Below, in pieces: positions 45,875 through 55,014 of a stretch of DNA of 64,000 nt. The notes under the pieces are model-generated. The model was not told where the DNA came from. It ran no database searches and saw nothing but the letters and a program-made list of their open reading frames with translations. The translations under genes and the position numbers were made by a program. This DNA is from Pelagibius sp028280305. GTDB lineage: Bacteria; Pseudomonadota; Alphaproteobacteria; Kiloniellales; Kiloniellaceae. The first letter of the stretch is position 1; each line of letters starts with the position of its first letter. The stretch lies in the NCBI RefSeq assembly GCF_965233615.1, contig NZ_OZ247495.1; one strand, given 5' to 3'.

Positions 45875-46687
45875 TCAGGCCTGGGTCGGCGGGGCGAAGT
45901 TGCGGCGCAGATAGACCGGCTGGAATCCGGCCTTCAGAATGTTCTTGAAGGAATGCTGGGGGTCGCCCTCTACCTCTTCACCCGTGGCGGTCACCATTGT
46001 CCGGCAACCTGCCGCCAGCGCTTCCGCGATGCGGCGGCTGAGCAGGGCCGACTGTCCGCCGCGCTGGCGGTACTGCGGGTCGGTCGCGCCCCAGTCGAGC
46101 CAGGCCATGCCCTGGTCAATGAAAAGCGCGCCGGTGCCGGCCGGCGTCTGGCCGTCGAAGGTCATGTAGAGCTGCCAGCGTGGGCGGTGAACCAATCCGG
46201 CGAGCCAGGCGCAGCCTTCTTCGCTGAGGCCGAAATTGGTGCCGGCGATGCGGCCGAAGTCCTCGGCATGTTCGGGTCCGATCCTTCTGACCTCCAGATC
46301 GCTGCTTGCCTTTGGCGCCGGCTCGGCCCCGCGCCGGAACTTGATCCAGCCGCGCGCCTGGACCAGACCGCTTTGGTCCATGACATCGCCCAGGCTCGCC
46401 GGCTGCGCGTCAGGGTGCAGGTGAAAAAAGAAGCGCCGGACCCCGGCGTTCTCGTAGACGTCGCGCACCTGTTCGATGGTGGCGGGCTCGTCGGCGGCCT
46501 CGATACCCAGGCCGATGGTGCGGTTGACGACAATACTGGGGTCCTTGGCGGAGACCGAGGCCAGGGCGGTGCCGATGGTCTTCAGTTCCAGTCCCAGACG
46601 GTGACGCAGGTCCTCGGGCGCGGCGGCGTGAAGGTCTGACAAGGCGGCGCGTTCCAAACACTCGGCCTGCAGGGAAAAGTCTTCCAC
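45875..46687 (-). CDS. GNAT-family N-acetyltransferase
   Basis: A 270-residue protein. The acetyl-CoA binding region lies in the second half: LYMTFDGQTPAGTGALFI, then LDWGATDPQYRQRGGQSAL with the Q/RxxGxx loop as QRGGQS. The N-terminal half looks like a degenerate second acetyltransferase fold (RRFFFHLHPDA), as in tandem GNAT proteins. The substrate is not readable. It lies 104 bp downstream of the dioxygenase gene on the same strand and ends at its own terminator. Confidence 0.75.
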   Translation of the reverse strand: MEDFSLQAECLERAALSDLHAAAPEDLRHRLGLELKTIGTALASVSAKDPSIVVNRTIGLGIEAADEPATIEQVRDVYENAGVRRFFFHLHPDAQPASLGDVMDQSGLVQARGWIKFRRGAEPAPKASSDLEVRRIGPEHAEDFGRIAGTNFGLSEEGCAWLAGLVHRPRWQLYMTFDGQTPAGTGALFIDQGMAWLDWGATDPQYRQRGGQSALLSRRIAEALAAGCRTMVTATGEEVEGDPQHSFKNILKAGFQPVYLRRNFAPPTQA

Positions 46688-46791
46688 TGTTCTGCTCCAG
46701 ATCGGAATGCGGCTGATGGATGGGCGGGTCGCAATTCCCGCTTACCTGAACAGATACGTGGGGAGGGATTTTCGGTTTCAAACAACGCCGA

Positions 46792-47661
46792 TTATCCGGC
46801 TTGTGGGTTTTCCCACAGTGTCGGAAAGAAATCGCCGACCAGGGCGTCGCCTTCGTGGTGGCCGGCGGCCTCCATGATCGCCCGCTCCTGCTTCGCCCAG
46901 TCGCCGCGGTAGCGGATGTGACCGTCTTCCTTGGCCATGCGCAGCGTATAGCGGCGTACGGTGGCTTTCGGCGTGCTGGCGCCGAGGGCGCCGTGCAGGC
47001 AACGCATGTCGAAAAACACGCAATCCCCCGGACTGGTGTCGAAGGAGACGAGATCGTAATCGTCCGGCGCGGCATCGATGTCCGGCGGCATCTCGTAGCG
47101 CAGGCCGTTGATCACGCCGGGTGCCGCGGCGGCGCGGTGATCGGCAAAGAAAGTTCGCATGAACAGGCGATTCCACAGATGCGATCCCCGCACGAAGGCG
47201 ATGCTGTCCTCTTTGGCGGTGGCATCCAGCGGCAGCCAGAGAACGCACATGCTGCCCTCAAAGTCGAAGTAGGAGATGTCGTGATGCCACGGCGGCCGGG
47301 CCGTGGCGCCGGCCTCGCGCAGAAACCAGTTGTCCATCACCAGATTGATGCGCCGGGCGTCCAGCAGTTGCGCGGCCAGGGCCGCAGCCGGCGATTGCCG
47401 CACGAAAGTTTCAAAAGCGGGAAACTCGGACCAGACCCAGAAGTCCTCGATGTAGCGGGGGCCGCTGCCGCCGTCGCCGTGGCGAATCTCCTGCTTCGGA
47501 CTGGGCCGCTCCAGGTTTTCCGCGATTCCGCTGCCCAGCAGGTCGAGCCACTGCGGATCAAAGGCCTGGCGCAGGCAGACCACGCCGTCACGCCGAAAGG
47601 CGGCGCGCGTTTCCTCAGGGATAACGGCCAGATTCTGCTCTGCTTTGCCTGACTTCGGCAT
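46792..47661 (-). CDS. Phytanoyl-CoA dioxygenase (PhyH) family protein
   Basis: A 289-residue Fe(II)/2-oxoglutarate oxygenase. The metal triad is H126 or H127 with D128 in PPWHHDISY, and H223 in RCLHGALGAST; the 2-oxoglutarate arginine is probably in RRYTLRM shortly after. Bacterial PhyH proteins hydroxylate diverse small molecules, ectoine among them, but this sequence lacks the features I would need to call an ectoine hydroxylase. The start has a GGGGC-containing leader, a weak ribosome site. Confidence 0.85.
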   Translation of the reverse strand: MPKSGKAEQNLAVIPEETRAAFRRDGVVCLRQAFDPQWLDLLGSGIAENLERPSPKQEIRHGDGGSGPRYIEDFWVWSEFPAFETFVRQSPAAALAAQLLDARRINLVMDNWFLREAGATARPPWHHDISYFDFEGSMCVLWLPLDATAKEDSIAFVRGSHLWNRLFMRTFFADHRAAAAPGVINGLRYEMPPDIDAAPDDYDLVSFDTSPGDCVFFDMRCLHGALGASTPKATVRRYTLRMAKEDGHIRYRGDWAKQERAIMEAAGHHEGDALVGDFFPTLWENPQAG

Positions 47662-47882
47662 CTTTGCGGCCCCTCATGAGAACCAACTTTCTTTGCGATA
47701 GCGAAAGCATGCCATCACCGCCCCGGCTCCTGTCAACGCCATGCTGGACAGGGGGGGCTGTCGTTCCGCATACTTCTCGCAACGAAAAAATACAAAAGTT
47801 CAAACAGTGGAGGGCGCAGGTCATCGAGCGCCGGGACGACAGGTCCCAATGAACTCCACCTTGTCCTGGGGAGGTCAGACCC

Positions 47883-48203
47883 ATGTGCCAGGTTTTTGCC
47901 GGGCAGGATCCCGCAACCTATCGTTTCGTCACCCGCTCCATTCGGATCAATGGCCACAGCACCTCGGTGCGCCTTGAGGCCCGGTTTTGGGACATCCTCG
48001 AAACCATGGCGGCGTCGCAGGAGATGTCGGTGCCGCAGTTCGTGTCCGAACTCTATGAAGAGGTTCTGGAACTGCAGGGCGAGATCAGCAACTTCGCCTC
48101 GCTGCTGCGCTGTGCCTGCCTCGTTTTCCTGACCGATGATCGCTTCCCGCCCTCGCTGCGCCCGCCGGTGAAGCTCGCGGTTGAGGAGCCGGTCGCGGTT
48201 TAG
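47883..48203 (+). CDS. Ribbon-helix-helix domain protein
   Basis: A 106-residue protein of the RHH_4 family widespread in alphaproteobacteria. After MCQVFAGQDP comes the strand YRFVTRSIRINGHSTSVRLE and two helices (FWDILETMAASQEM, SVPQFVSELYEEV). The C-terminal 35 residues are hydrophobic and proline-rich. It is a probable DNA-binding regulator of unknown target. Its TAG stop coincides with the start of a partial palindromic repeat. Confidence 0.82.
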   Translation: MCQVFAGQDPATYRFVTRSIRINGHSTSVRLEARFWDILETMAASQEMSVPQFVSELYEEVLELQGEISNFASLLRCACLVFLTDDRFPPSLRPPVKLAVEEPVAV

Positions 48204-48240
48204 AGCGTTTTCGGCCTGCGTCGACACGGACTGGTGCCGT
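48201..48240. repeat. Partial family A repeat (one end only)
   Basis: TAGAGCGTTTTCG followed by a diverged CCTGCGTCGACACGG matches the outer end of the family A element (TAGAGCGTTTTCGACTTATG, then TCGAAGCGG) but lacks the palindromic core. As in the full copies, the first triplet is the stop codon of the adjacent gene. Confidence 0.5.
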
Positions 48241-48529
48241 GAAACCCTGAAACGCGCAAGTGTTTCGGCGCGCCCACGGTTGGGCGGTGGCGCTGTAGTA
48301 GCGGCATAACACCACCCCCGCGCCGAGCGGCGCTAAACTTGCTCCGAAAAAGAAAGCCGTCGCGAACGGCAAAAAAAAGATCTGGGAGAGTCGCCGGGAC
48401 TTCGCCTGCCGGCTTGCGCCGTTGCCGTCACCTTTGCCGTCCGTCGGTGGCGTGGCCGCCGGCGCCGAGCAAGTCGGCAAGGAACTCTTTCTCAAATCTG
48501 ACCGGAACAACTGAACGGAGAGGTATGCC
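48204..48529. other. Intergenic region with repeat end and short hairpin
   Basis: About 325 bp without a supported gene. Besides the partial repeat it holds GCCGT-CGCGA-ACGGC (48356-48370) flanked by AAAGAAA on the left and eight A on the right. Read on the minus strand this is a hairpin followed by TTTCTTTTT, a terminator-like signal although no minus-strand gene feeds into it. The promoter of the VOC gene should also lie here. Confidence 0.45.
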
Positions 48530-48925
48530 GTGGCCAAAGTCATCCACACCATGATCCGCGTGATGGACGAAAAAAGCTCTACAGCGTTCTACGAGAAAGC
48601 CTTCGGTCTGGGTGTGGCCGACCGCTTCGATTTCGACGACTTCACGCTGATCTATCTGCGCAATCCGGAAAACGATTTCGAGGTCGAACTGACCGTGAAC
48701 AAAAGCCAGGAAGAGCCCTACACCCATGGCTCGGGATACGGGCATCTGGCCGTCGCCGTCGACGACCTGAAAGCCGAACACGCGCGCTTCGAGGAACTGG
48801 GTCTCAGCCCCCAGCCGATGAAGGAGTTTCATCGCGACGGCGCCTTGATGGCCGCCTTCTTCTTCGTGCAGGACCCTGACGGCTACAAGATCGAAGTGCT
48901 GCAGCAGCACGGCCGCTATCGCTGA
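48530..48925 (+). CDS. Glyoxalase I / VOC superfamily protein
   Basis: A 131-residue VOC-fold protein that resembles lactoylglutathione lyase: KVIHTMIRVMDEKSSTAFYE at the start, NDFEVELTVN, GYGHLAVAVDD and FVQDPDGYKIEVLQ at the end. Candidate metal ligands are His6 in the first block, a Glu in the second, His in GYGHLAV and Glu in KIEVLQ, the complete GloA set. Start is GTG 48530 after GGAGAGG. It likely detoxifies methylglyoxal via glutathione, or is a close relative. Confidence 0.85.
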   Translation: MAKVIHTMIRVMDEKSSTAFYEKAFGLGVADRFDFDDFTLIYLRNPENDFEVELTVNKSQEEPYTHGSGYGHLAVAVDDLKAEHARFEELGLSPQPMKEFHRDGALMAAFFFVQDPDGYKIEVLQQHGRYR

Positions 48926-48998
48926 CGCGAAAACCCACAGCACAACGAAAGAGAAAAGACCAAGAAAAGGCCAAAAAAGAGGATTGAGGAGGAAAGCC

Positions 48999-49550
48999 AT
49001 GAGGACCTTGGACAAGCGGACAAAAGTCACCCGGCGGGGGTTTTTGAAAACCGCCGGGGCCGGCACCGCCGGGATTATCGCCGTGGTCAACGGCGGCATC
49101 GTGATGGGTGCCGGCGGGGCCTGGGCTATGGAGGTGAAACATCTGCGGCCCGGCAGTATGGCGACCCTGGTGCAGATGGCGCGGGACATCTATCCGCACG
49201 ATCACCTGGCCGACAAATACTACGCGCAGGCGATGATCGGCTATGACGCCTCGGCGGGCGACGATGCCGACCTGAAGGCCATGCTGGAGGCCGGTGTCGA
49301 CTTTGTCGATGCGACGGCAAGCGCACGCCACGGCGGCGGTTATCTCTCCGTCGCCTGGGAGGAGGATCGCGTGGCGATCCTCAAGTCGATGGAGGACAGC
49401 CACTTCTTCCAGAAGATCCGCGGCGGCCTGGTGACCGGACTCTACAACCAGCCGGAGGTCTGGGCGAAGTTCGGCTATGAGGGCGCTTCGGCGGAGCAGG
49501 GCGGCTATATCAGCCGCGGTTTCGATGACATCGACTGGCTGGAAGCCTGA
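48999..49550 (+). CDS. Tat-exported small subunit of a GMC dehydrogenase (gluconate 2-dehydrogenase subunit 3-like)
   Basis: A 183-residue protein with a twin-arginine signal, KVTRRGFLKTAG, then a hydrophobic stretch. The mature part has LVQMARDIYPHDHLADKYY and FFQKIRGGLVTGLYNQPEVW, typical of the small subunit that accompanies FAD-dependent sugar dehydrogenases and rides them through the Tat system. I start at ATG 48999 after GAGGAGG. The large subunit follows after 16 bp. Confidence 0.85.
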   Translation: MRTLDKRTKVTRRGFLKTAGAGTAGIIAVVNGGIVMGAGGAWAMEVKHLRPGSMATLVQMARDIYPHDHLADKYYAQAMIGYDASAGDDADLKAMLEAGVDFVDATASARHGGGYLSVAWEEDRVAILKSMEDSHFFQKIRGGLVTGLYNQPEVWAKFGYEGASAEQGGYISRGFDDIDWLEA

Positions 49551-49566
49551 GGGAGGGAGACGAGAC

Positions 49567-51138
49567 ATGGCACAATCATTCGACATGAACGACGACAGCG
49601 TCGTTGTCGTCATCGGCTCCGGCGCCGGCGGCGGAACCCTCGGCACGCAGTTGGCCCTGAAGGGCATTCGCACCGTGATCCTGGAAGCCGGGGGGCGCCA
49701 CGAGATCGACGATTTCGAAAACGACGAGTGGGGGATGTTCGGCAAGATCTCCTGGCTCGACGCGCGCACCACCTCCGGCGACTGGCGCGTGGCCAAGGAC
49801 TTTCCCGGCCTGCCGGCCTGGATCGTCAAGGCGGTCGGCGGCTCGACGGTGCACTGGGCCGGCGCTTCCCTGCGCTTCCAGGAACATGAGTTCAAGGCGC
49901 AGAGCACTTACGGCAACGTTGCCGGCGCGAACCTGCTGGACTGGCCGATCACCCTGCAGGAGATGGAACCCTATTACGCCCAGGCCGAGGACCGCATGGG
50001 TGTCACTCGGACCAACGGCATCGACGGCCTGCCGGGCAACAACAACTTCAAGGTCATGAAGGCCGGTGCCGACAAGTTGGGCTACAAGAACTGTCACACC
50101 GGGCGCATGGCCATCAACTCTGCGGACCGGGACGGCCGCGGTGCCTGCCAGCAGATCGGCTTCTGTTTCCAGGGCTGCAAGACCGGCGCCAAGTGGTCGA
50201 CCCTCTACGCCGAAATTCCCAAGGGCGAGGAAACGGGCAAACTGGAGGTGCGGCCCAAAGCCCAGGTGCTGCAGATCGAACACGACGCCTCGGGCAAGGT
50301 GACCGGCGTCATCTATGCCGATGCGGAGGGCAAGCAGCATCGCCAGAAGGCGCGGGCCGTCGCGGTTGCCGGCAACTCCATCGAGTCGCCGCGGCTGCTT
50401 TTGAACTCGGCCTCGTCGATGTTCCCGGACGGTCTCGCCAATTCATCCGGTCAGGTCGGGCGCAACTACATGCGTCACATGACCGGCAGCGTCTATGCCA
50501 CCTTCGACCGGCCGGTGCACATGTACCGCGGCACCACCATGGCGGGGATCATCACCGATGAGTCGATCAACGATCCCTCGCGCGGTTTCGTCGGTGGCTA
50601 TGAGATGGAAACCCTCTCGCTCGGCCTGCCCTTCATGGCCGCTTTCCTCAATCCCGGCGGCTGGGGGCGCAGCTTCACCTCGGCCATGGACATGTACGAT
50701 CACATGGCCGGCATGTGGCTGGTTGGCGAGGACATGCCGCAGGAATCGAACCGCATCACCCTGCATGCCTCGATGAAGGATCAGCATGGTCTGCCGATCC
50801 CCGATGTCCACTTCGACGATCATCCCAACGACATCGCCATGCGCGACCACGCCTATCAGCAGGGTGCGGCGGTCTATGACGCGGTGGGCGCGGTGCGGAC
50901 CTTCCCGACGCCGCCCTATCCCTCGACCCACAATCTCGGCACCAACCGGATGAGCGAAAAGGCGCGCGACGGCGTTGTGAACAAGTGGGGCCAGACCCAC
51001 GACATCGCCAACCTCTTCGTTTCCGACGGCAGCCAGTTCACCACCGGCGCGTCGGAAAACCCGACCCTGACCATCGTCGCCCTCGCCTTGCGCCAGGCCG
51101 ACTATATCGCCGAACAGATGGGCAAGAATGCGATCTGA
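49567..51138 (+). CDS. GMC-family FAD-dependent oxidoreductase, large subunit
   Basis: A 523-residue flavoprotein. The FAD motif is VVVIGSGAGGGTLGTQLALK (about residues 13-32). GGSTVHWAGASLRF is the GMC region near the flavin, and the end carries THNLGTNRMSE and SDGSQFTTGASENPTLTIVA, which contains the catalytic His/Asn area. It is like gluconate 2-dehydrogenase or FAD-glucose/sorbose dehydrogenase alpha subunits, acting in the periplasm on sugars or sugar acids. No signal of its own, consistent with co-export by the Tat subunit. No cytochrome c subunit gene is adjacent. Confidence 0.88.
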   Translation: MAQSFDMNDDSVVVVIGSGAGGGTLGTQLALKGIRTVILEAGGRHEIDDFENDEWGMFGKISWLDARTTSGDWRVAKDFPGLPAWIVKAVGGSTVHWAGASLRFQEHEFKAQSTYGNVAGANLLDWPITLQEMEPYYAQAEDRMGVTRTNGIDGLPGNNNFKVMKAGADKLGYKNCHTGRMAINSADRDGRGACQQIGFCFQGCKTGAKWSTLYAEIPKGEETGKLEVRPKAQVLQIEHDASGKVTGVIYADAEGKQHRQKARAVAVAGNSIESPRLLLNSASSMFPDGLANSSGQVGRNYMRHMTGSVYATFDRPVHMYRGTTMAGIITDESINDPSRGFVGGYEMETLSLGLPFMAAFLNPGGWGRSFTSAMDMYDHMAGMWLVGEDMPQESNRITLHASMKDQHGLPIPDVHFDDHPNDIAMRDHAYQQGAAVYDAVGAVRTFPTPPYPSTHNLGTNRMSEKARDGVVNKWGQTHDIANLFVSDGSQFTTGASENPTLTIVALALRQADYIAEQMGKNAI

Positions 51139-51284
51139 CCGCGCGTTTCCCGTCTGATCACCGGCCCGCCTGCCTGTCGCTTTTCAGCCGGGCGGCGCCC
51201 AACTTGCCACTTGCGGCGGTTCCTTTTCGGAGCCGCCGCTTTTTTTGTAGCGCGACGGCAGCGGCCGCGCCCATATCGTTGTTC

Positions 51285-51935
51285 ATGGGCAGATCAAAAA
51301 CACTGCGGCAAAAGCTTCTCGGCGGCCTGCTGGCCTTGCTGGGCGTTTTCCCGGTCTTGGAAAAGGCATCTGCCGCGCCGGCCGATCTGCCCGGCTGGGA
51401 AGCGGCGCGCTGGGGCATGACCGCGTCGGAGCTGACGGCTGCGCTGGGTGATGCCGTGGCGCCGCTGCCGGGGCGCTGGCTCTACGGCAACGCCTATGCG
51501 GAACTGGGATTGCCTGCCGTTGAGATCGGCGACCTCGTCTTCACCGGTTACCTGCAGATGGATGCGCAGACGCACCGCCTGCGTCAGGTTCTTTTGGAGC
51601 GCCGCCGGGTCGGTGCCACGCCGGCGGTTTTCGAGAGTCTGGTCGAAACCCTGGAGGCCACCTACGGCGAGCCAAGCCTCGTCTGTGCCCGGGCCAAACG
51701 CGGCGGCGTACCGCTGGACTATGAGATGATCTGGCGCTTTCCGACGACGACGCTGCACGCCAAGTTTCTCGACTTCTCCACCACGGCGGTTTTCAGCCGC
51801 GATCCCCAGGCCGGCATCGACCCGCTGACGCCGGAGCGCGAGGTCCGCCGCAACCTCCGCCGCACGATGCCCCGGCGCATCCTGCTGCGCTTCCACGACA
51901 GCCGTGAAGCGGCCCTCGACCGCGGCTGTCTTTAG
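51285..51935 (+). CDS. Hypothetical exported protein
   Basis: A 216-residue protein from ATG 51285. An N-terminal signal peptide is visible (LLGGLLALLGVFPVLEKASAA). The mature part has GWEAARWGMTASELTAALG, a phrase seen in many small bacterial periplasmic proteins of unknown function, and VFESLVETLEATYGEPS. No catalytic motif is apparent. It ends in overlap with the convergent LysR stop. Confidence 0.7.
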   Translation: MGRSKTLRQKLLGGLLALLGVFPVLEKASAAPADLPGWEAARWGMTASELTAALGDAVAPLPGRWLYGNAYAELGLPAVEIGDLVFTGYLQMDAQTHRLRQVLLERRRVGATPAVFESLVETLEATYGEPSLVCARAKRGGVPLDYEMIWRFPTTTLHAKFLDFSTTAVFSRDPQAGIDPLTPEREVRRNLRRTMPRRILLRFHDSREAALDRGCL

Positions 51936-52837
51936 GGCTTATCGGATATTTCTTCCTGAAGGGCTTCCGCCAGAAAGTCGAAGACCAGGCGGATGCGGCG
52001 GCTGGTGTGCAGCTCGCGATGGGTGACCAGCCAGACCGGGACCGGAATGGGATCGAGCTCCGGCACCACGCATTCGATGCCGGGTGTCAGCGCCGCGATC
52101 TCCCTGGTCATCACGCCGATGCCGAGCCCCTGCTTCACCATCTCCCAGACCACGACGCCGTTCGCCGAGACGATCTTGAAATTGCGCCTGGTCAGAGAGA
52201 GGCCGAGCGCGTTCAAAACCGGCAGCATGCGTTCGGGATCTTCGAAGCCGATGAAGTCGGCTTCCGAAAGCGCGCGTGCCGAAGCGGGCCGGCCGTGCTT
52301 TTCGATGTAGGCGGCCGAAGCATAGAACCGTGCCGAGGTTTCCTGCACGAGCTTTGCGATCAGGTCCGGTTGCTCCGGGCGCACATGGCGTATGGCGATA
52401 TCGGCCTCGCGCCGCCGCAGGTCACGCACGGCATTGGAGGCAACCACCTCGACTTCGATGCCGGGGGCGACTTTGCGCAAGCGTTCGAGGATGGGTGGCA
52501 GCCGCAAAGCCGATGCCAGATCGCTGGCCGTGATGCAGACCTGCCCCTCGATCGTCTGGGACTGGCCGGAGGCGGCAAGGGAAAGCTGCCCGGCAGCATC
52601 GCCCATGGCGCGCACGTGGTCGAGCAGCTCCAGGCCTGGCTCGGTGAGAGACAGGGAGCGGCCGAGGCGTTCGAAAAGGACGACGCCGAGGTTTTCCTCC
52701 AGTGCCGCGACCTGACGGCCCAGCGTGGGCTGGGTCAGGCCGAGAGCCCGGGCGGCAGCGGAAAGCGAGCCCTCCTCTGCCGTGGCGAGGAAGGCCCGGG
52801 CCTGATTCCAATCGAAGGAGACAGCCTGCCAATTCAT
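51932..52837 (-). CDS. LysR-family transcriptional regulator
   Basis: A 301-residue regulator with helix-turn-helix FLATAEEGSLSAAARALGLT and TQPTLGRQVAALEENLG near the N-terminus, and a PBP2-type effector domain from about residue 95. It is divergent from the methyltransferase at 52951 across 113 bp, a typical LysR control region, so that gene is its most likely target. Its stop overlaps the stop of the convergent gene (TTAG). Confidence 0.87.
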   Translation of the reverse strand: MNWQAVSFDWNQARAFLATAEEGSLSAAARALGLTQPTLGRQVAALEENLGVVLFERLGRSLSLTEPGLELLDHVRAMGDAAGQLSLAASGQSQTIEGQVCITASDLASALRLPPILERLRKVAPGIEVEVVASNAVRDLRRREADIAIRHVRPEQPDLIAKLVQETSARFYASAAYIEKHGRPASARALSEADFIGFEDPERMLPVLNALGLSLTRRNFKIVSANGVVVWEMVKQGLGIGVMTREIAALTPGIECVVPELDPIPVPVWLVTHRELHTSRRIRLVFDFLAEALQEEISDKP

Positions 52838-52950
52838 GCAAATTTGTATATCAGATCGACAAATTTCCGCAATTTATCTTTTTTATTTGCATGAGTAGAC
52901 AACATCGAAAGGAGCCGGAAAATGATCGGCTGGATGGTTTAGGAAAAAAC

Positions 52951-53574
52951 ATGCAAAGCAGCGAGAAGTTTTGGGACACGAGGGCGGAAGACTACGCGCA
53001 GTCGCCGATCAAGAATCTCCCCGCCTACCACGAGGCCCTGGCGCGGACCAAGTCGTACCTCTCGGCCGAGGACAGGGTGCTGGAGGTCGGCTGCGGCACC
53101 GGCTCGACCGCCTTGTTGCTGGCCGGCTTGGTGAAACACATCACCGCGACGGACTTTTCATCGAACATGATCGCCATCGGCCGGCGCAAGGCGCAGGAGC
53201 AGGGGATCACCAACGTCACCTTTGAGCAGGCAACCCCCTTTGACGACATCGGGGCGCAAGAGCCCTTCGATGTCGTTATGGCCTACAATCTTCTTCATCT
53301 TCTGGAAGATATGCCGAAGGCCCTCGGCCATTTGCACGGCCTTTTGAAGCCCGGCGGTCTGTTCATTTCCAAGACTGTCTGCCTGGCGGAGGAAAGCCGC
53401 CTCTGGCGGGTGCTGATCTTCCTGATGCAAAGGATCGGCTTTGCGCCCTTCGTGAACAGCCTGAAGGTCTCGGAGCTTGAGGACGGTATCACTGCCCAAG
53501 GCTTCGAGATCATCGAAACCGGCAGCTATCCCTCCTATTCACGCGGCCGGTACATTGTCGCCCGGAAAACCTAG
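52951..53574 (+). CDS. Class I SAM-dependent methyltransferase
   Basis: A 207-residue methyltransferase. Motif I is VLEVGCGTGSTALLLA (about residues 43-58), motif II ITATDFSSNMIA, and the post-I block FDVVMAYNLLHLLEDM. The arrangement matches UbiE/COQ5-like small-molecule methyltransferases. The start at ATG 52951 has AGGAAAAAAC upstream. The frame is open to 52702, but that part is antisense to the LysR gene. The substrate is unknown. Confidence 0.85.
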   Translation: MQSSEKFWDTRAEDYAQSPIKNLPAYHEALARTKSYLSAEDRVLEVGCGTGSTALLLAGLVKHITATDFSSNMIAIGRRKAQEQGITNVTFEQATPFDDIGAQEPFDVVMAYNLLHLLEDMPKALGHLHGLLKPGGLFISKTVCLAEESRLWRVLIFLMQRIGFAPFVNSLKVSELEDGITAQGFEIIETGSYPSYSRGRYIVARKT

Positions 53575-53665
53575 CCGGGATTTGCTCCCAAATGCGGACT
53601 TGCGCCGGTGATGCCTATGCGCGATGGCTAGGCCGATGCAAACTCAAGCAAAAGGATAGCGGCTC

Positions 53666-53953
53666 ATGGCCTTGACGATTGTCGCGCATATTACGGCTGC
53701 CCCCGGCAAGGAAGTTCTCGTTCGCGAAGAGCTGAAAAAGCTCATCGACACCACGCGCGCCGAAGAGGGCTGCCTGCAGTACGACCTTCACGAGGACAAC
53801 GCGGCGCCCGGCTACTTTGTGTTCTTTGAAAACTGGGAAACCCGCGAACTCTGGCGGCAGCACATGGAGGCGCCGCATCTCGCCGCCTATGGGAAGGCCA
53901 CCGAGGGCGCGGTATCCAAATTCGTTCTCAATGAAATGACCAAGATCGCCTAG
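53666..53953 (+). CDS. Antibiotic biosynthesis monooxygenase-like protein (YgiN type)
   Basis: A 95-residue ABM-fold protein: LTIVAHITAAPGKEVLVREE, EEGCLQYDLHEDNAAPGYFV and FFENWETRELWRQHMEAPHL are the classical blocks of quinol monooxygenase YgiN relatives. These work as dimers without cofactors, or sometimes with heme. It lies 91 bp after the methyltransferase, so possibly within the same LysR-controlled group. Confidence 0.87.
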   Translation: MALTIVAHITAAPGKEVLVREELKKLIDTTRAEEGCLQYDLHEDNAAPGYFVFFENWETRELWRQHMEAPHLAAYGKATEGAVSKFVLNEMTKIA

Positions 53954-53995
53954 AGATTTTCGTGGCTTGACTTGAGAACTCGTTGCTACGGCGTT

Positions 53996-54961
53996 CTAGA
54001 GATAGGTTCCCGCCAGGGTGAAGACGTCGCCGCCGAGGCCGAGTTTGAAGCGGGCGATGCCGGGCTGGCTTTCGGTGTTTACCCCGCCGAGGTCGAGCCA
54101 GTCGATACCGCCCGCCTTCAGCATTGTGATGCCGTGCCAGAGCAGCAGGTTGTGGGCCTGGCCGACGCGCCCGGCATCGCTGGTCCAGGAGGCGAGGTAG
54201 GTGGCCGCCTTGCCGTGGCGGATCAGGATCACCCCGGCGACCAGGTCGTCGTTCTGGCGTGCGGTGAGGGCAACCACCGCCGCGCGGTCGTCGCGCGCCA
54301 GGGCGGCGATGAAGTCGCCGTTGGGCCCGACGAAACGTTTCTTTCGGCGGAAGCGGTCGTAGAGCAGCAGCGATTGGTTGAGGCGGCGCGGATGGGTGAC
54401 CGCCTCGATTTCGAAGCCCGCTTTCTCCGCCTGCTGCAGGGCGTTGCGCCACTTGCCATGCAGCCCGGCCCGCAGCGCCTCCGGCGGCGGTCGCAGGTCG
54501 AGCCAGATCGAGCTGTAGCCCGTCACCACCGGGCGCAGCCCCTGGGCGCGCAGCATGGCGGTACTCTTCGGGCTCTCCGGCAGTTCCGGCAGCCAGAAAA
54601 GAAAGTCGCCGAAGCGGCGGCGACGGAACTGCCGCGCGATCGCTTCGCAAACCTGATGCGCGCGGGGGTCTTCAAGCGGGTCGATCAGCCAGACGGGGCC
54701 GCGCAGCACCCGGGCGATGCGGGTGAAGAGACGGTCCCGGCAAAAGGCCTGCGCCAGCGCCAGCGGCTCGCCACCCTGGCTGATCAGGCCGCGCTCGGCC
54801 CGCAGGCCGTGTGCGCTCTCGATCGCCGTGCCATAGGCCCAGGCCTGTTCCAGGCTGCTCTGCCCGGCCTGAAGGGTGAGGGCTTCCCAGGTCTCGCGGG
54901 GGCAGGGCTCCCAGGAGACCCCGGCTTTGGATTCCGGGTCGGGTTGGATGGCGGCGACCAT
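53996..54961 (-). CDS. FemAB/BioF2-like GNAT acyltransferase
   Basis: A 321-residue protein with the double GNAT fold of the FemAB-like Acetyltransf_6 group. WLIDPLEDPRAHQ, LRAGLHGKWRNALQQAEKAG and AGVILIRHGKAATYLASWTS are characteristic, with KWRN followed by an AxxxG helix as in proteins that transfer aminoacyl or acyl groups. In proteobacteria such genes often belong to polysaccharide or lipid modification. It starts 54 bp from the divergent small membrane protein gene. Confidence 0.75.
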   Translation of the reverse strand: MVAAIQPDPESKAGVSWEPCPRETWEALTLQAGQSSLEQAWAYGTAIESAHGLRAERGLISQGGEPLALAQAFCRDRLFTRIARVLRGPVWLIDPLEDPRAHQVCEAIARQFRRRRFGDFLFWLPELPESPKSTAMLRAQGLRPVVTGYSSIWLDLRPPPEALRAGLHGKWRNALQQAEKAGFEIEAVTHPRRLNQSLLLYDRFRRKKRFVGPNGDFIAALARDDRAAVVALTARQNDDLVAGVILIRHGKAATYLASWTSDAGRVGQAHNLLLWHGITMLKAGGIDWLDLGGVNTESQPGIARFKLGLGGDVFTLAGTYL

Positions 54962-55014
54962 GGCCGCATAGTCCCGGTTTTCACCGGGCCCGGCAATCTT
55001 TAGTCTGGCGCCCT

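Noticed and set aside
46792..47661. Ectoine hydroxylase (EctD) for the PhyH-family gene
   Set aside because: The metal triad fits the superfamily, but I do not see the EctD signature region and no ectoine genes are nearby.
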